Positions 17,799 through 26,800 of a DNA stretch of 64,000 nucleotides are shown here, one piece after another. A program made the position numbers and the translations under genes. The notes below the pieces were generated by a model, which saw only the letters and a program-made list of their open reading frames with translations, was not told the origin of the DNA and did not search any database. Position 1 is the stretch's first letter, and every line of letters begins with the position of its first letter. Where the stretch lies: the NCBI RefSeq assembly GCF_030811685.1, contig NZ_JAUSRF010000011.1:62001-126000 (forward strand), read 5' to 3'. Source of the stretch: Neorhizobium huautlense (lineage in GTDB: Bacteria > Pseudomonadota > Alphaproteobacteria > Rhizobiales > Rhizobiaceae).

Positions 17799-17975
17799 CT
17801 GCTCAAAACAACTCTCACCAATCCGTGTCTCTCCGGCGAATTTCGCCATCAGCTTTTAGGTAGAGGTTTCTGCATGGTTGCGCGAGAAAAGGCGAAACTG
17901 GGTGTCGCAGGACTGGACGGCGGTGGTTGCCCGTGAAGTCTGAACAGTTGCGGTCGCCCGTTGAGGTAGAAACAG
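17557..17975 (+). repeat. Duplicated block, copy B
   Basis: Gap-free match to 11102-11520, including non-coding sequence after the stop. Substitutions occur in both coding and trailer parts, so the duplication is not recent. Confidence 0.9.
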
Positions 17976-18003
17976 GCCAGCCGTTGAGGTAGAAACAGGC
18001 CAG
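17958..18003 (+). repeat. Tandem 23-base repeat
   Basis: Two exact copies of a 23-base unit beginning CCGTTGAGGTAG and ending ACAGGCCAG, at the right end of block B. Only part of one copy is present in block A. Confidence 0.85.
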
Positions 18004-18024
18004 CGAATCCGTCACCGTCACACT

Positions 18025-18192
18025 ATGACCGATCAGGATAACAAGCTCGCCGAGCAGGGGCTCATCGCCCGCGTGCTGATGAAACTGGCCGATGAGCTTC
18101 GGGAGCTTGCAGAGGCACCGCTTTTTGCGCCTGAAGATGTTGCAAACGATGATCGCGCCCCGTTGCCAGAGCAAGCTCGCCCGTCTGCATGA
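18025..18192 (+). CDS. Very small hypothetical protein (55 aa)
   Basis: ATG at 18025. Reads MTDQDNKLAEQGLIARVLMK then LADELRELAEAPLFAP, a charged amphipathic helix. Its stop overlaps the next start (TGATG), which supports it being real despite its size. Confidence 0.5.
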   Translation: MTDQDNKLAEQGLIARVLMKLADELRELAEAPLFAPEDVANDDRAPLPEQARPSA

Positions 18193-18365
18193 TGCCGTTG
18201 CACCCACAGCAAAGCCACGTTACTCCGTCAGATATCAGCACAGATCGGAATTACGAGATAGCCGCTGCGAGCTTGCGCGGTGATAACGTGTCTGAAATCG
18301 CGTCAAGACATGGCATCTCTCGGTCACACGCAAGTCAAATCATTAAAACAACGCCTGGATGGTAG
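18192..18365 (+). CDS. Very small HTH protein (57 aa)
   Basis: ATG at 18192, coupled to the previous frame. The second half, EIAAASLRGDNVSEIASRHG then ISRSHASQIIKTTPG, is a clear helix-turn-helix of the resolvase/MarR-like kind, where A-S-L-x(3)-D-N and SEIASRHGISRS are the two helices. It may be the end of a recombinase or a free mini-regulator. Confidence 0.5.
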   Translation: MPLHPQQSHVTPSDISTDRNYEIAAASLRGDNVSEIASRHGISRSHASQIIKTTPGW

Positions 18366-19233
18366 CGCGATGCAATGAGCGAGAGATCCCAGACGCCCTT
18401 ACGGCTCGGGCCGCTATCGCGATCTATGGCGCGTAATCGGCTTATGGTCCTCGGCGAGCGACAAAGCTGAAGTCGAGAGCAGATCCATGGAGATAATGCG
18501 TTCACCCGCTGGCCGGCGAGTCATAATGAAAGAAATTGTTGACTGGCTGCGCTCCGATGATCGACCGAGAAATAGAGAATCTGAATAGGCCCACCATCAT
18601 TGTCGAATGCACGAAATCGGACAGATCGGCTCTGGATCTACAGTCGCAAAACGAATCACCTTACGATAGTTTCTGGGCGCGGCGACAGTATCAGTGCCGC
18701 CGGGAAGTTCGGTTCGAGCCTTTCTTTCGCTGGATGGCGGCCCCTCTAAGTCCAGCCGCCCATCTCCGCACTCCCCTTTAGCGACTAACTCGGCGGTTTC
18801 CTCCGCATCAACTCAGACCGCTTCGGCGGGCTTCTTGTCCACCACGCGGGTAGGCTCGTCAGCGGACCCAGGCGTTAGTCCGAGGACCATAAGCGTTACG
18901 CCAGCCAGAAAGAAAAACCCTGCGAGCGAAACAGGGAAACAAGATCATACATGAGAGCTTTTTCACTGCGACATTCGGAGGCCTAGAAACCTCCTTCCCC
19001 GCGCATCGTTCCCATACCGCCGCCACGCCTAGCTGCATAGCTAACCAAATTCTAACGGGAAAAGCACAGCTAAGTCTGGATCGGTTGCTGTGCGCAGGAG
19101 AGACTTGCCTCTCCCCCCGGGAAGCGCGTAATACGTGTGTCCCACGGATTGGCAAGGCACTGACACACCCAGCACCCGCTTACTCGCGAAATCTGGAAGC
19201 CGGGCGCGCTTAATAGCGCCGTTTCGCTTCGGC
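18366..19233. other. Intergenic stretch, gene debris
   Basis: No confident gene. Near 18570-18610 (+) lies a peptide, NLNRPTIIVECTK, similar to one encoded upstream of the NolR-like gene. On the minus strand, 18820-18950 holds a signal-peptide-like reading, VSLAGFFFLAGVTLMVLGL, followed by a short tail, but without a start in frame; it looks frameshifted. Confidence 0.4.
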
Positions 19234-19434
19234 TTAGTCATCCACCAACGACAGCAGCCACTCGAAAAGCTGCATGAAGTCCCGGCCTGTTCTCTGAAGG
19301 TCGTCAAACATCATCGATAGTTCGCGATGAATCACAATTCCGGCGATGACGAGGATCAACACCACGATCCAATGCCAGATTGGGGGCTTACGTTTCGGCG
19401 GATGCTTTACGTCTTCGGCAGGTGCATCGGTGCT
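19234..19434 (-). CDS. Small single-span membrane protein
   Basis: 66 aa if it starts at TTG 19434, with GGAGGA about 12 bases upstream. A longer reading from 19524 would cross a terminator. One transmembrane helix, WHWIVVLILVIAGIVIH, follows a basic KRK segment. The rest is amphipathic. No family recognised. Confidence 0.45.
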   Translation of the reverse strand, partial: STDAPAEDVKHPPKRKPPIWHWIVVLILVIAGIVIHRELSMMFDDLQRTGRDFMQLFEWLLSLVDD

Positions 19435-19474
19435 CAAAATCGCTCCACTCTCATTTCCTCCAACGCGATAAACG

Positions 19475-19507
19475 AAAAAAGCCCGCCACCTGGTCAAGGC
19501 GGCGGGC
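19475..19507 (-). terminator. Rho-independent terminator on the minus strand
   Basis: GCCCGCC pairs with GGCGGGC, followed on the minus strand by six T bases. It is placed after the gene tail at 19571-19672. Confidence 0.8.
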
Positions 19508-19570
19508 ACAGACTGGATATGCATGAAGTCTAAAGTATAATGCTATAAACATCGCTGTCTACCCGATACT

Positions 19571-19672
19571 TTAATTTGCTTGCGTGGTTCTCCGAGGCTG
19601 CACTTCAACCACGCGGTCGATGCGAAGCGTCGTGCCGTCAACGGCACTCTTGACGCCGCTAATGGCTTCCAT
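19571..19672 (-). pseudogene. 3' remnant of an unidentified minus-strand gene
   Basis: The frame MEAISGVKSAVDGTTLRIDR then VVEVQPRRTTQAN* has normal composition and is followed by its own terminator at 19475. A stop codon and unrelated sequence lie just upstream, so the gene's 5' part has been lost at about 19690. Confidence 0.4.
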
Positions 19673-19685
19673 GAGCTGCTCGCTG

Positions 19686-19904
19686 CAAGATCAGATGGCA
19701 GCGGATGCCGAGAAATGGCGCAAAATTGTAGGTCGTCACAATTTTGTCGAGATCGACTTAGCGCAACTTGTTTCTCGTTGGCATACGGATGCAGATCTTG
19801 GACGACCGATCGAAGTGGTAACGGATATGTCGAAAAGCCGTAAGCTTGGCTTCCTCGACTACTAGGCTACGGATGATGCACTTTTCAACTGTTCGAGCGA
19901 TTGA
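19686..19904 (+). pseudogene. 3' remnant of an SDR-type oxidoreductase gene
   Basis: The frame reads ADAEKWRKIVG...VSRWHTDADLGRPIEVVTDM then SKSRKLGFLDY and TAG. The family normally continues Y-Q; after the TAG, the same frame goes on ATDDALF. So a CAG-to-TAG change has cut the last residues, and the 5' two thirds are missing. It abuts the remnant at 19571 head to head. Confidence 0.65.
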
Positions 19905-20223
19905 GGGATGATCGAATTATCCCGTAAGCTAGAGCTTCGCGCAGGCCGTCGCAGACGGCTTGAGAATAGTTCAGGATTTCTTCTCTGGTCATTTTCTGGT
20001 TTCCAGCAAGCTGCTGTGCGTCATATCAGCACTTTAACGTGTGACACACGTTTTTGGCCCTACAAATATTTGGTTACGCTCAATATTCCGTGTCCGCAAT
20101 TGGCGCTAAGAGGCCGAGGAACACTATACGCTAAGCTGGACGTACCAACCTTTCCCGCATAGCTTAAAAGATATCCGGCGAACCCAGTGTAGTTCAATTC
20201 ACAGCCTCAGCAACGAAAATTCT
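19905..20223. other. Intergenic stretch with palindrome
   Basis: No gene seen. Contains the palindrome at 20038 and the promoter region of the membrane protein gene at 20224. Confidence 0.4.
20038..20050. promoter_or_regulatory. CGTGTGACACACG palindrome
   Basis: CGTGTG-A-CACACG, matching the site at 8124 over 12 bases. It lies about 175 bases before the membrane protein gene at 20224. Confidence 0.3.
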
Positions 20224-20640
20224 ATGTATTACCCGACGATAAAAGTTATTGTTCGCTTCACACTATGCCCCATCATTCCTGCGCCAATTATCAGCGCAGT
20301 CATACTTTCACTCGACCTACATGAGTTCACGGGAACCGTTGAGTGGTACTATTGGCTTCCAGCCTACGTAGGGATGACCCTCTGGGTCTCCTTGTGTGCG
20401 TTGATTTTTTTTGGGGTACCGGCTCTCATGCTGTCTGTCGTCTATGCAACGCTACAATTAAGGCGATCCGCAAAGCATTTGTTTCTCGTATCTTTGTCAG
20501 GCGGCGCATTGGCGTTCATGTTCAACGGCCTGTTCCTGCCACCGCTTCACGAAATTGCAGCGATCACTCTCGGGCTGGTGACTTCCTTATTGGCCGCGCT
20601 CTTTGCACTCCCAAAGCAAACTACTTTAAGTTACGACTAA
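20224..20640 (+). CDS. Hypothetical four-span membrane protein
   Basis: 138 aa, with four hydrophobic helices at about residues 8-30, 45-72, 83-105 and 110-130. No weighty motif; ribosome site is poor. Lower GC than its neighbours. Probably a real inner-membrane protein of unknown role. Confidence 0.6.
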   Translation: MYYPTIKVIVRFTLCPIIPAPIISAVILSLDLHEFTGTVEWYYWLPAYVGMTLWVSLCALIFFGVPALMLSVVYATLQLRRSAKHLFLVSLSGGALAFMFNGLFLPPLHEIAAITLGLVTSLLAALFALPKQTTLSYD

Positions 20641-21101
20641 TGGTGAACTGTGTTCCACAGCGCCACGACTGCCAGTTTTTCTAGGCTTCGTCCTGGAGGA
20701 CATAATGGCGGCATGCGGCTCATAACCTGAATGCCTGTACATCGGGGATGTCTCCCTTTGGCGCGAAGCGGAAGATAGCTGGTGACGATAAGCTGCCATT
20801 TGCTAGATCCATAAGGCTATGCGACGTCCTTCCAAGTGTCGAAGCGGCGCGGTCCTTTCAATTCAATGGCTTAGCTTGGCAATCCCGAAGAACGCCAGTT
20901 CGATTCCCATCAAAGCGAAGGCGCCCGCCGGGCAAATGGCTTAAACTTCTCTGGAGTTCACGCTGAACGGTGGCTTTTCACCTCGACCCCAGCTGTACAC
21001 GCCGTCGTTTGCCTTTCCTGAGCGGTCATCATTCTCGGCGAAGTCTCGTCGGCTTCGCACCAGAATCAGACGCTCGGCGTCTGTATAGAGCGCTCGGGTG
21101 G
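20641..21101. other. Intergenic stretch with tRNA-like remnant
   Basis: No convincing gene. tRNA-like remnant copy 4 lies at 20896, preceded by GGCTTAGCTTGGCA, which resembles a D-arm. Confidence 0.4.
20896..20915 (+). repeat. tRNA 3'-half-like remnant, copy 4
   Basis: CAGTTCGATTCCCATCAAAG followed by CGAAGGCG. Of the nine, this copy has the most 5' tRNA-like sequence (a D-arm-like GGCTTAGCTTGGC 37 bases upstream), but the anticodon arm is missing. Confidence 0.45.
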
Positions 21102-21683
21102 CTACGTCAGATCGTGGAGGTCTTTACCCAAAGCCCGCCCGAATCGCCACTCACTAAATCTCACCTCCAAACCTGCACGCTCTGGAGTGCAGCACATTGG
21201 GCCAACCAGGTAATGATCCGCTTCTGGGAATGGGCAGAGGCGGACCAATGGCCAAGCTTGCCCATCGTATGAGGCTTGTATTCTCAGAACGCCGCTCTGG
21301 ACTGTCACCCTGATCCAAAAATCTGATGGGTCGCCGTCATATCGCCCCGTTGCCCAGTCGGAGGTTTCATTGGTTAGCACACTGCCGAGCAAGCCATATC
21401 CGTCCGAGAACTCGATCCCGGTCTTGACCCACCGTCTTTCGTCGAGCCTGACCATGAGGCCAGCTTGGTCGTAAAGATGTTTGAAATGTGCCTGGATCCG
21501 AACCTGGGCGGTGAAATCGCGTTGGGCCTGGAATGCGTAGAAGTGGCCGCTGTCGCGCACAAAGCCATAGTGTGTCTCTCGCCAAAAGTCCGTGTTGGCG
21601 TCGGTCGTTACGGAAAGTTCAGTATTCGAAGCTTCTGCTTTTGTGGGCTCATTGAGCCACCGTCCATTTTCAAGACTCTGCAA
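21102..21683 (-). CDS. DUF1349 protein
   Basis: 193 aa from the TTG at 21683, with AAGGAG six bases upstream. It has the concanavalin-like fold pattern of DUF1349/YesU proteins: DFWRETHYGFVRDSGHFYAF, FKHLYDQAGLMVRLDERRWVKTGIEF, SDFWIRVTVQSGVLRIQASYDG, and a C-terminal CCTPERAGLEVRFSEWRFG. Members are small carbohydrate-associated proteins of unknown activity. Confidence 0.85.
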   Translation of the reverse strand: MQSLENGRWLNEPTKAEASNTELSVTTDANTDFWRETHYGFVRDSGHFYAFQAQRDFTAQVRIQAHFKHLYDQAGLMVRLDERRWVKTGIEFSDGYGLLGSVLTNETSDWATGRYDGDPSDFWIRVTVQSGVLRIQASYDGQAWPLVRLCPFPEADHYLVGPMCCTPERAGLEVRFSEWRFGRALGKDLHDLT

Positions 21684-22064
21684 CGGTGTCTCCTTATGAC
21701 GACTAGCGGACTTGCTCAGCACATCCCCTGCAAAGCGGTTAGTTCCTAGAGAGCCCAATTGCTGCCAACAGGCAAGCTCTGAGAAGGCATCTTACGCTCT
21801 GGGCGGCCAAGGCGGTCTGAACCGCCGCGAGCAACTTGAAAGCGGGCTTCGTGTCGACGGGAGTTTGTCCCGTTCGCGGTATGAGCGGCGGCTGAGTCGG
21901 TCGGCCTCAAATTTTGGAAGAGGGCACGCCAGACCATAGCCTCGGATGTCGGTTAAGGGTCTTCGTCATCGCGCCATGGCGAAACAACGGCAACACTTCG
22001 ATCATGACCGAAGCTTCTGGTCGTTGAGCCTGCGATAAGGGCTAATGACCAATGGAACGCTTTC
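21684..22064. other. Intergenic stretch
   Basis: Divergent region between the DUF1349 and MFS genes. No gene or clear regulatory element seen. Confidence 0.4.
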
Positions 22065-23288
22065 ATGACATCTAAAGCCTCATCATTTTTCGGCTGGCAT
22101 GTGGTCGCTGCCACTTTCCTCGTCGCTATGTTTGGCTGGGGGGTCGGTTTTTACGGACCGCCCATCTATTTGCAGATGGTGCTTCAGCGGACTGGATGGC
22201 CCTTCGCGCTCGTATCCGCCGCTGTCACGCTGCATTTTCTCATTGGAGCGGTCGTCGTCGCAAACCTGCCTCGACTTTATCGGCGTTGGGGCGTTCCAGT
22301 GACAACGTCTGCCGGAGCGGTTGTGCTTGCCATCGGTGTCGGCGGGTGGTCACTGGCCAGCCATCCTTGGCACCTTTTTGCAGCTGCTCTTCTGAGTGGG
22401 GCAGGTTGGGTTGCCATGGGAGCTGCGGCGGTGAATGCAATTATCGCTCCATGGTTTGTCCGCAAACGTCCGGCAGCACTGTCCATGGCATACAATGGAG
22501 CGAGCGTGGGTGGCGTAGTTTTTTCGCCCTTGTGGGTCGTTCTCATCGCTTGGAGCGGGTTTTCACAGGCTGCGATGATTGTCGGGATTTCCATGACCGC
22601 CACAGTCGCGGTCCTGTCTGCTCTGGTGTTTTCCAAATCGCCAGAAGCCTTGAGGCAGTCTCCAGACGGAGCGAAGTCAAACCAAGTGCAGACGATGGCA
22701 GCGTCTTCGCCGGCTCCATCCCTGGCACGCGGTTTGCTGTGGCGCGATCGTCGCTTCATAACGCTCTCAGCGGGTATGGCCGCCGGACTGTTTGCGCAGA
22801 TAGGACTGTTGGCACATATGTTTTCGATCGTTGTTCCTTTCTTTGGTCCGCAAGGCGCGGGCGTACTGATGGGTGGCGCAACCGCTGCTGCAGTTGCGGG
22901 GCGCACTGGCATGGGCTGGTTTATGCCGGTTTCGGCGGACCGCCGTCTTATCGCTTCCGCAAGTTACGGCGTCCAGGTCATCGGCTCCGTCACGCTTCTG
23001 CTGGCAGGTGGAGACCATGCGGCTGCAATGATAGCCGGGGTCCTCCTTTTCGGCCTGGGCATTGGCAACGCTACGTCGCTCCCGCCTCTCATCGCACAGG
23101 TGGAATTTGACAAGGCCGATGTTTCACGAGTCGTGCCGCTGATCGTGGCTCTTAGTCAAGCGACGTATGCCCTTGCACCCGCCGTGTTCGGCATCGTCAG
23201 GACAATCTCCGAACCTGGCGTTTTTATACTGGCGGCGGCGATCCAACTTGTTGCGGTAGCGACCTTTGTTTACGGCCGCCAAAAATGA
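22065..23288 (+). CDS. MFS transporter
   Basis: 407 aa with twelve hydrophobic segments. FFGWHVVAATFLVAMFGWGVGFYGPPIYL opens helix 1. The loop 2-3 motif is RLYRRWG. A long central loop (about residues 200-230, SPEALRQSPDGAKSN) separates the halves. It resembles the monocarboxylate/oxalate-formate antiporter-like MFS branch; the substrate cannot be told from sequence. GGAACG precedes the ATG by six bases. Confidence 0.88.
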   Translation: MTSKASSFFGWHVVAATFLVAMFGWGVGFYGPPIYLQMVLQRTGWPFALVSAAVTLHFLIGAVVVANLPRLYRRWGVPVTTSAGAVVLAIGVGGWSLASHPWHLFAAALLSGAGWVAMGAAAVNAIIAPWFVRKRPAALSMAYNGASVGGVVFSPLWVVLIAWSGFSQAAMIVGISMTATVAVLSALVFSKSPEALRQSPDGAKSNQVQTMAASSPAPSLARGLLWRDRRFITLSAGMAAGLFAQIGLLAHMFSIVVPFFGPQGAGVLMGGATAAAVAGRTGMGWFMPVSADRRLIASASYGVQVIGSVTLLLAGGDHAAAMIAGVLLFGLGIGNATSLPPLIAQVEFDKADVSRVVPLIVALSQATYALAPAVFGIVRTISEPGVFILAAAIQLVAVATFVYGRQK

Positions 23289-23854
23289 CCGATTCGAGTC
23301 CAGTCCCGACCCCGGCGGCAAGAACCCTAATGTCCGTTTCTCTGTCAACGTGCCCTGGGAACGCGCGGTCGGCAATCTGGCTCAGATCGGTCGTTCTCCA
23401 TACGGCGTACCGGCGTTTTCCGCTAAGCAGCTTCCGTGCGTTAGTTCTCGCATAACAGGGTCGGAAGTTCGAATCCTATCAAGACGTAAGACCTGCAGTA
23501 GCAGTGAATAGCTTAGCGGCTGCAGCAGGACGGCGCTGTCAATGCGGCATAATGGTGCCATTCGTTAGTGTCGTTTAGCGCGGCAGTAAGTGCTTGCGGC
23601 ACCACCACCGACAACTACCTTGAATAAGGCACCAATGAGTGCCCGCTGCCTCTAAGTCGGCACGGGACAGTTTGGTCCCCGAAAAAGTAGCTTCAGGCCA
23701 TCCGTCCAGATGCCGTAAGCCGGATCTTATGCGGGTATAATCAGCCAAGTTTTTCAGCTGACAAACGGATATCCAAATCCAGCAATAATTTGGATTTTCG
23801 ATATTTTTTTATGCTAATTCACTCATATAGATTCGGGCGGGAAATGGCTAATCG
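23289..23854. other. Intergenic stretch with tRNA-like remnant
   Basis: No gene seen. Carries tRNA-like remnant copy 5 at 23466 and, near 23780-23850, an AT-rich stretch that probably holds the autotransporter promoter. Confidence 0.4.
23466..23485 (+). repeat. tRNA 3'-half-like remnant, copy 5
   Basis: AGTTCGAATCCTATCAAGAC, preceded by GTTCTCGCATAACAGGGTCG, which reads like the anticodon arm (CAT) and variable region of a methionine-type tRNA. Stems do not pair. Confidence 0.5.
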
Positions 23855-26800
23855 ATGAGTACAGGTGCGGGATTGTGGAAATGCTCGAACCAATGCGACA
23901 GCAACCAGCGTTTTAGCCGCCTTTCACTGGTTCAAATGCTCATTTCGTTCGTCGTGGCATTGTTAGCTGTCGGTGCGACTGGCTTTTCGCCCGCCTACGC
24001 TTTGTCTGCCGCATGCAGCACCTTGAATAACCAGAGTGGGACGACGTCGTACACCGGCCGATTTGCGGCTTCTGCCTTTGACACGGGCGAAACGATCACT
24101 GTGTCGTTTACTGATAACGGGACGGATCCCAAAACTAATCAAACTGCTTCTGCTAATATTCGACTTTCGACTTACGACCTTGCCGCAGTTTATGTCTACT
24201 CAAGTTATTCAGGCTCTCAAGGACAGCAGTCCGGCACCAACAACTCTCTAAGTACCTCAGGGCTTTATATTGCTTTGAACGCACGGACCTACCTCAGCGC
24301 TTTCTCCATCGTTTGCTCGGGCCAGCTATCCACACCAAGTGTGATATCTGTGAACCCCAACGCTGGCACGACGGCCGGCGGTACTTTGGTAACGATCACC
24401 GGGACCAACTTTACCGGTGCGACAGGCGTGACCTTCGGTGGGACGGCTGCGACCAGTTATACGGTCAACAGCGCCACCTCGGTCACCGCGGCAACCCCAG
24501 CGCACGCTGCAGGCTCCGTCGATGTCGTGGTGACCACGGCTAACGGAACGGCAACGCTTTCTAGCGGATATAGCTATACGGCGGCGAACCTGAGCCTGAT
24601 GCCTCCTTCTGGAGCACTAAACTCAGGCACCGTCGGCACGGTCTTTTCTCAGACCATTACGGTTTCAGGTGGGAGCTTGCCCTATTCCTACTCTGTCAAT
24701 TCAGGTGCGCTTCCAGCGGGCGTGACGCTCAACACTGCGACTGGTGCCATCGTCGGGACGCCGACGACGGCTGGCAGCTACAGCTTTGCTGTCACAGCAA
24801 CGGATGCAAACAACACTGCAGCATCGGCAAGTTATACGCTGGCCATAGCTGCCATATCGGTGCCACTCACAGTCTCGCCGAGCTCGGGCGCTTTGACAAC
24901 CGGGACAGTTGGAACGGCTTACAGCGAGGCCGTTTCGGTTTCGGGGGGTACATCACCCTATAGCTATGCCGTAACCTCCGGATCGCTTCCTGCGGGTCTG
25001 GCGCTGAATACCTCAACAGGGGTGATCTCAGGCACCCCGACGACAGGTGGATACGCCGCCTTCACTGTGGCGGCCACCGATGCCAACAGCGCAACGGGCA
25101 GTGCGAGCTATACGCTCGCCATTGCAGCCGTGGTTCCCGGCGCTCCAACGATCGGGGCAGCAACGGCAGGCGATGGCGGGGCGACTGTGTCCTTCACCGC
25201 ACCGTCCGCCAATGGCGGAGCCGCGATCACCGGATATACCTTCACGGCCAGCCCCGGCGGCGCAACCGCGACCGGTGCGGCGAGCCCGATCACAGTGACC
25301 GGCCTGACCAATGGCACGGCCTATACCTTCACCGTCGTCGCTACCAACAGCGTCGGTTCAAGCGCCGCATCCGCTGCATCCAATTCGGTGACCCCGGCGG
25401 CGGCCGTTCAGCTTCCTGTTGCCACCAATGTCAGCGCGACGGTTGCGGCCAATTCGTTGGCCAATCCGATTGCCCTCAACATTACCGGTGGCGCTGCAAA
25501 CTCTGTTGCCATCGCATCGAACCCCGCCCACGGCACGGCGTGCATCGCCGGAACATCGATCACCTACACGCCGACGGCTGGTTACTCCGGAGCTGACAGT
25601 TTCACTTATACCGCGACCAACACGGCCGGAACCTCGACGGCCGCAACTGTCAGCATCACGGTATCGGCCCCAACCTTTGCCTTCTCGCCAGCGGCTGGCA
25701 CGCTGACGGGCGCAACGGTCGGAACGGCTTACAGCCAGACTGTCGCAGCCTCCGGGGGCGCTTCGCCCTACACTTATGCCGTAAGTTCCGGATCGCTTCC
25801 TGCGGGCCTGACGCTGGATATGTCGACAGGGGTGATCTCCGGCACACTGACGACGGCTGGAAACGCAAGCTTCACCGTGACGGCAACCGATGCCAACAAT
25901 GCAGCAGGCAGTTCGGCCTATGCGCTCGCAGTGACGTCGCAAGCTGTAACACTCACCGTCTCGCCAGCATCTGGTGCCTTGACGTCTGGAACAGTCGGAA
26001 CCGCCTATTCCGGCTCCGTCAGTGCAACGGGTGGGACCGCACCTTACACCTATGACGCTACCGGACTGCCGGCGGGCCTTACTCTCAACGCCTCAACCGG
26101 TACGATATCTGGTACTCCGACGGCAGCTGGCAGTTCCTCTGTCGTGGTAACGGTCAACGATAGCAGCACTCCGGCCAATACCGGTGATGCGAATTACACA
26201 CTGGCGATCGCGGCTGCTCCGGCGGTTTCCTTCACCTTCTCCCCCTCCGGCGGTGCGCTGACGGAGGCGATGGCTGGCGAAGACTATAGTCAGGCCATCT
26301 CAGCCACAGGCGGCGCAGCGCCGCTGATCTACAGCCTCTCGTCTGGAAGTTTACCGAACGGCGTGGTTCTCAATGTCTCGACAGGTGAACTCACTGGCCC
26401 GCTGGCCGCTGGATCCGAAGGAGACTACAGCTTTACCATCCAGGCGCGCGACAACAACGGTGATATAGGCACGGCTAGCTATACCTTGAAAGTTGCGCCT
26501 CGTGCCGTCACCGTCGATGACAAGGTCGTATCGGTTCCAGCTGGCTCTTCACCTGCAAACGTCAATCTGGCGGGAGGGGCGACAGGGGGGCCCTTTGTTT
26601 CAGGCGATCTGACGTTTGTGGAGCCAGCAAACGCTGGCACGGTCAGTATCGTCAATGGCGAGTTTGCCCAAGCAGGTGGCCCAACGCCGACCGGCTGGTA
26701 CCTGAAGTTCATTCCCAACCCTGCATATGCGGGTCAGGTCCGCATCGGCTTCCGTCTCACCAGCGCGCTCGGAGTCTCAAATACTGGCACGGTCACCTAC

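Noticed and set aside
25358..25942. 194-codon minus-strand frame inside the adhesin
   Set aside because: It is an arginine- and cysteine-rich shadow of the GC-rich repeat sequence.
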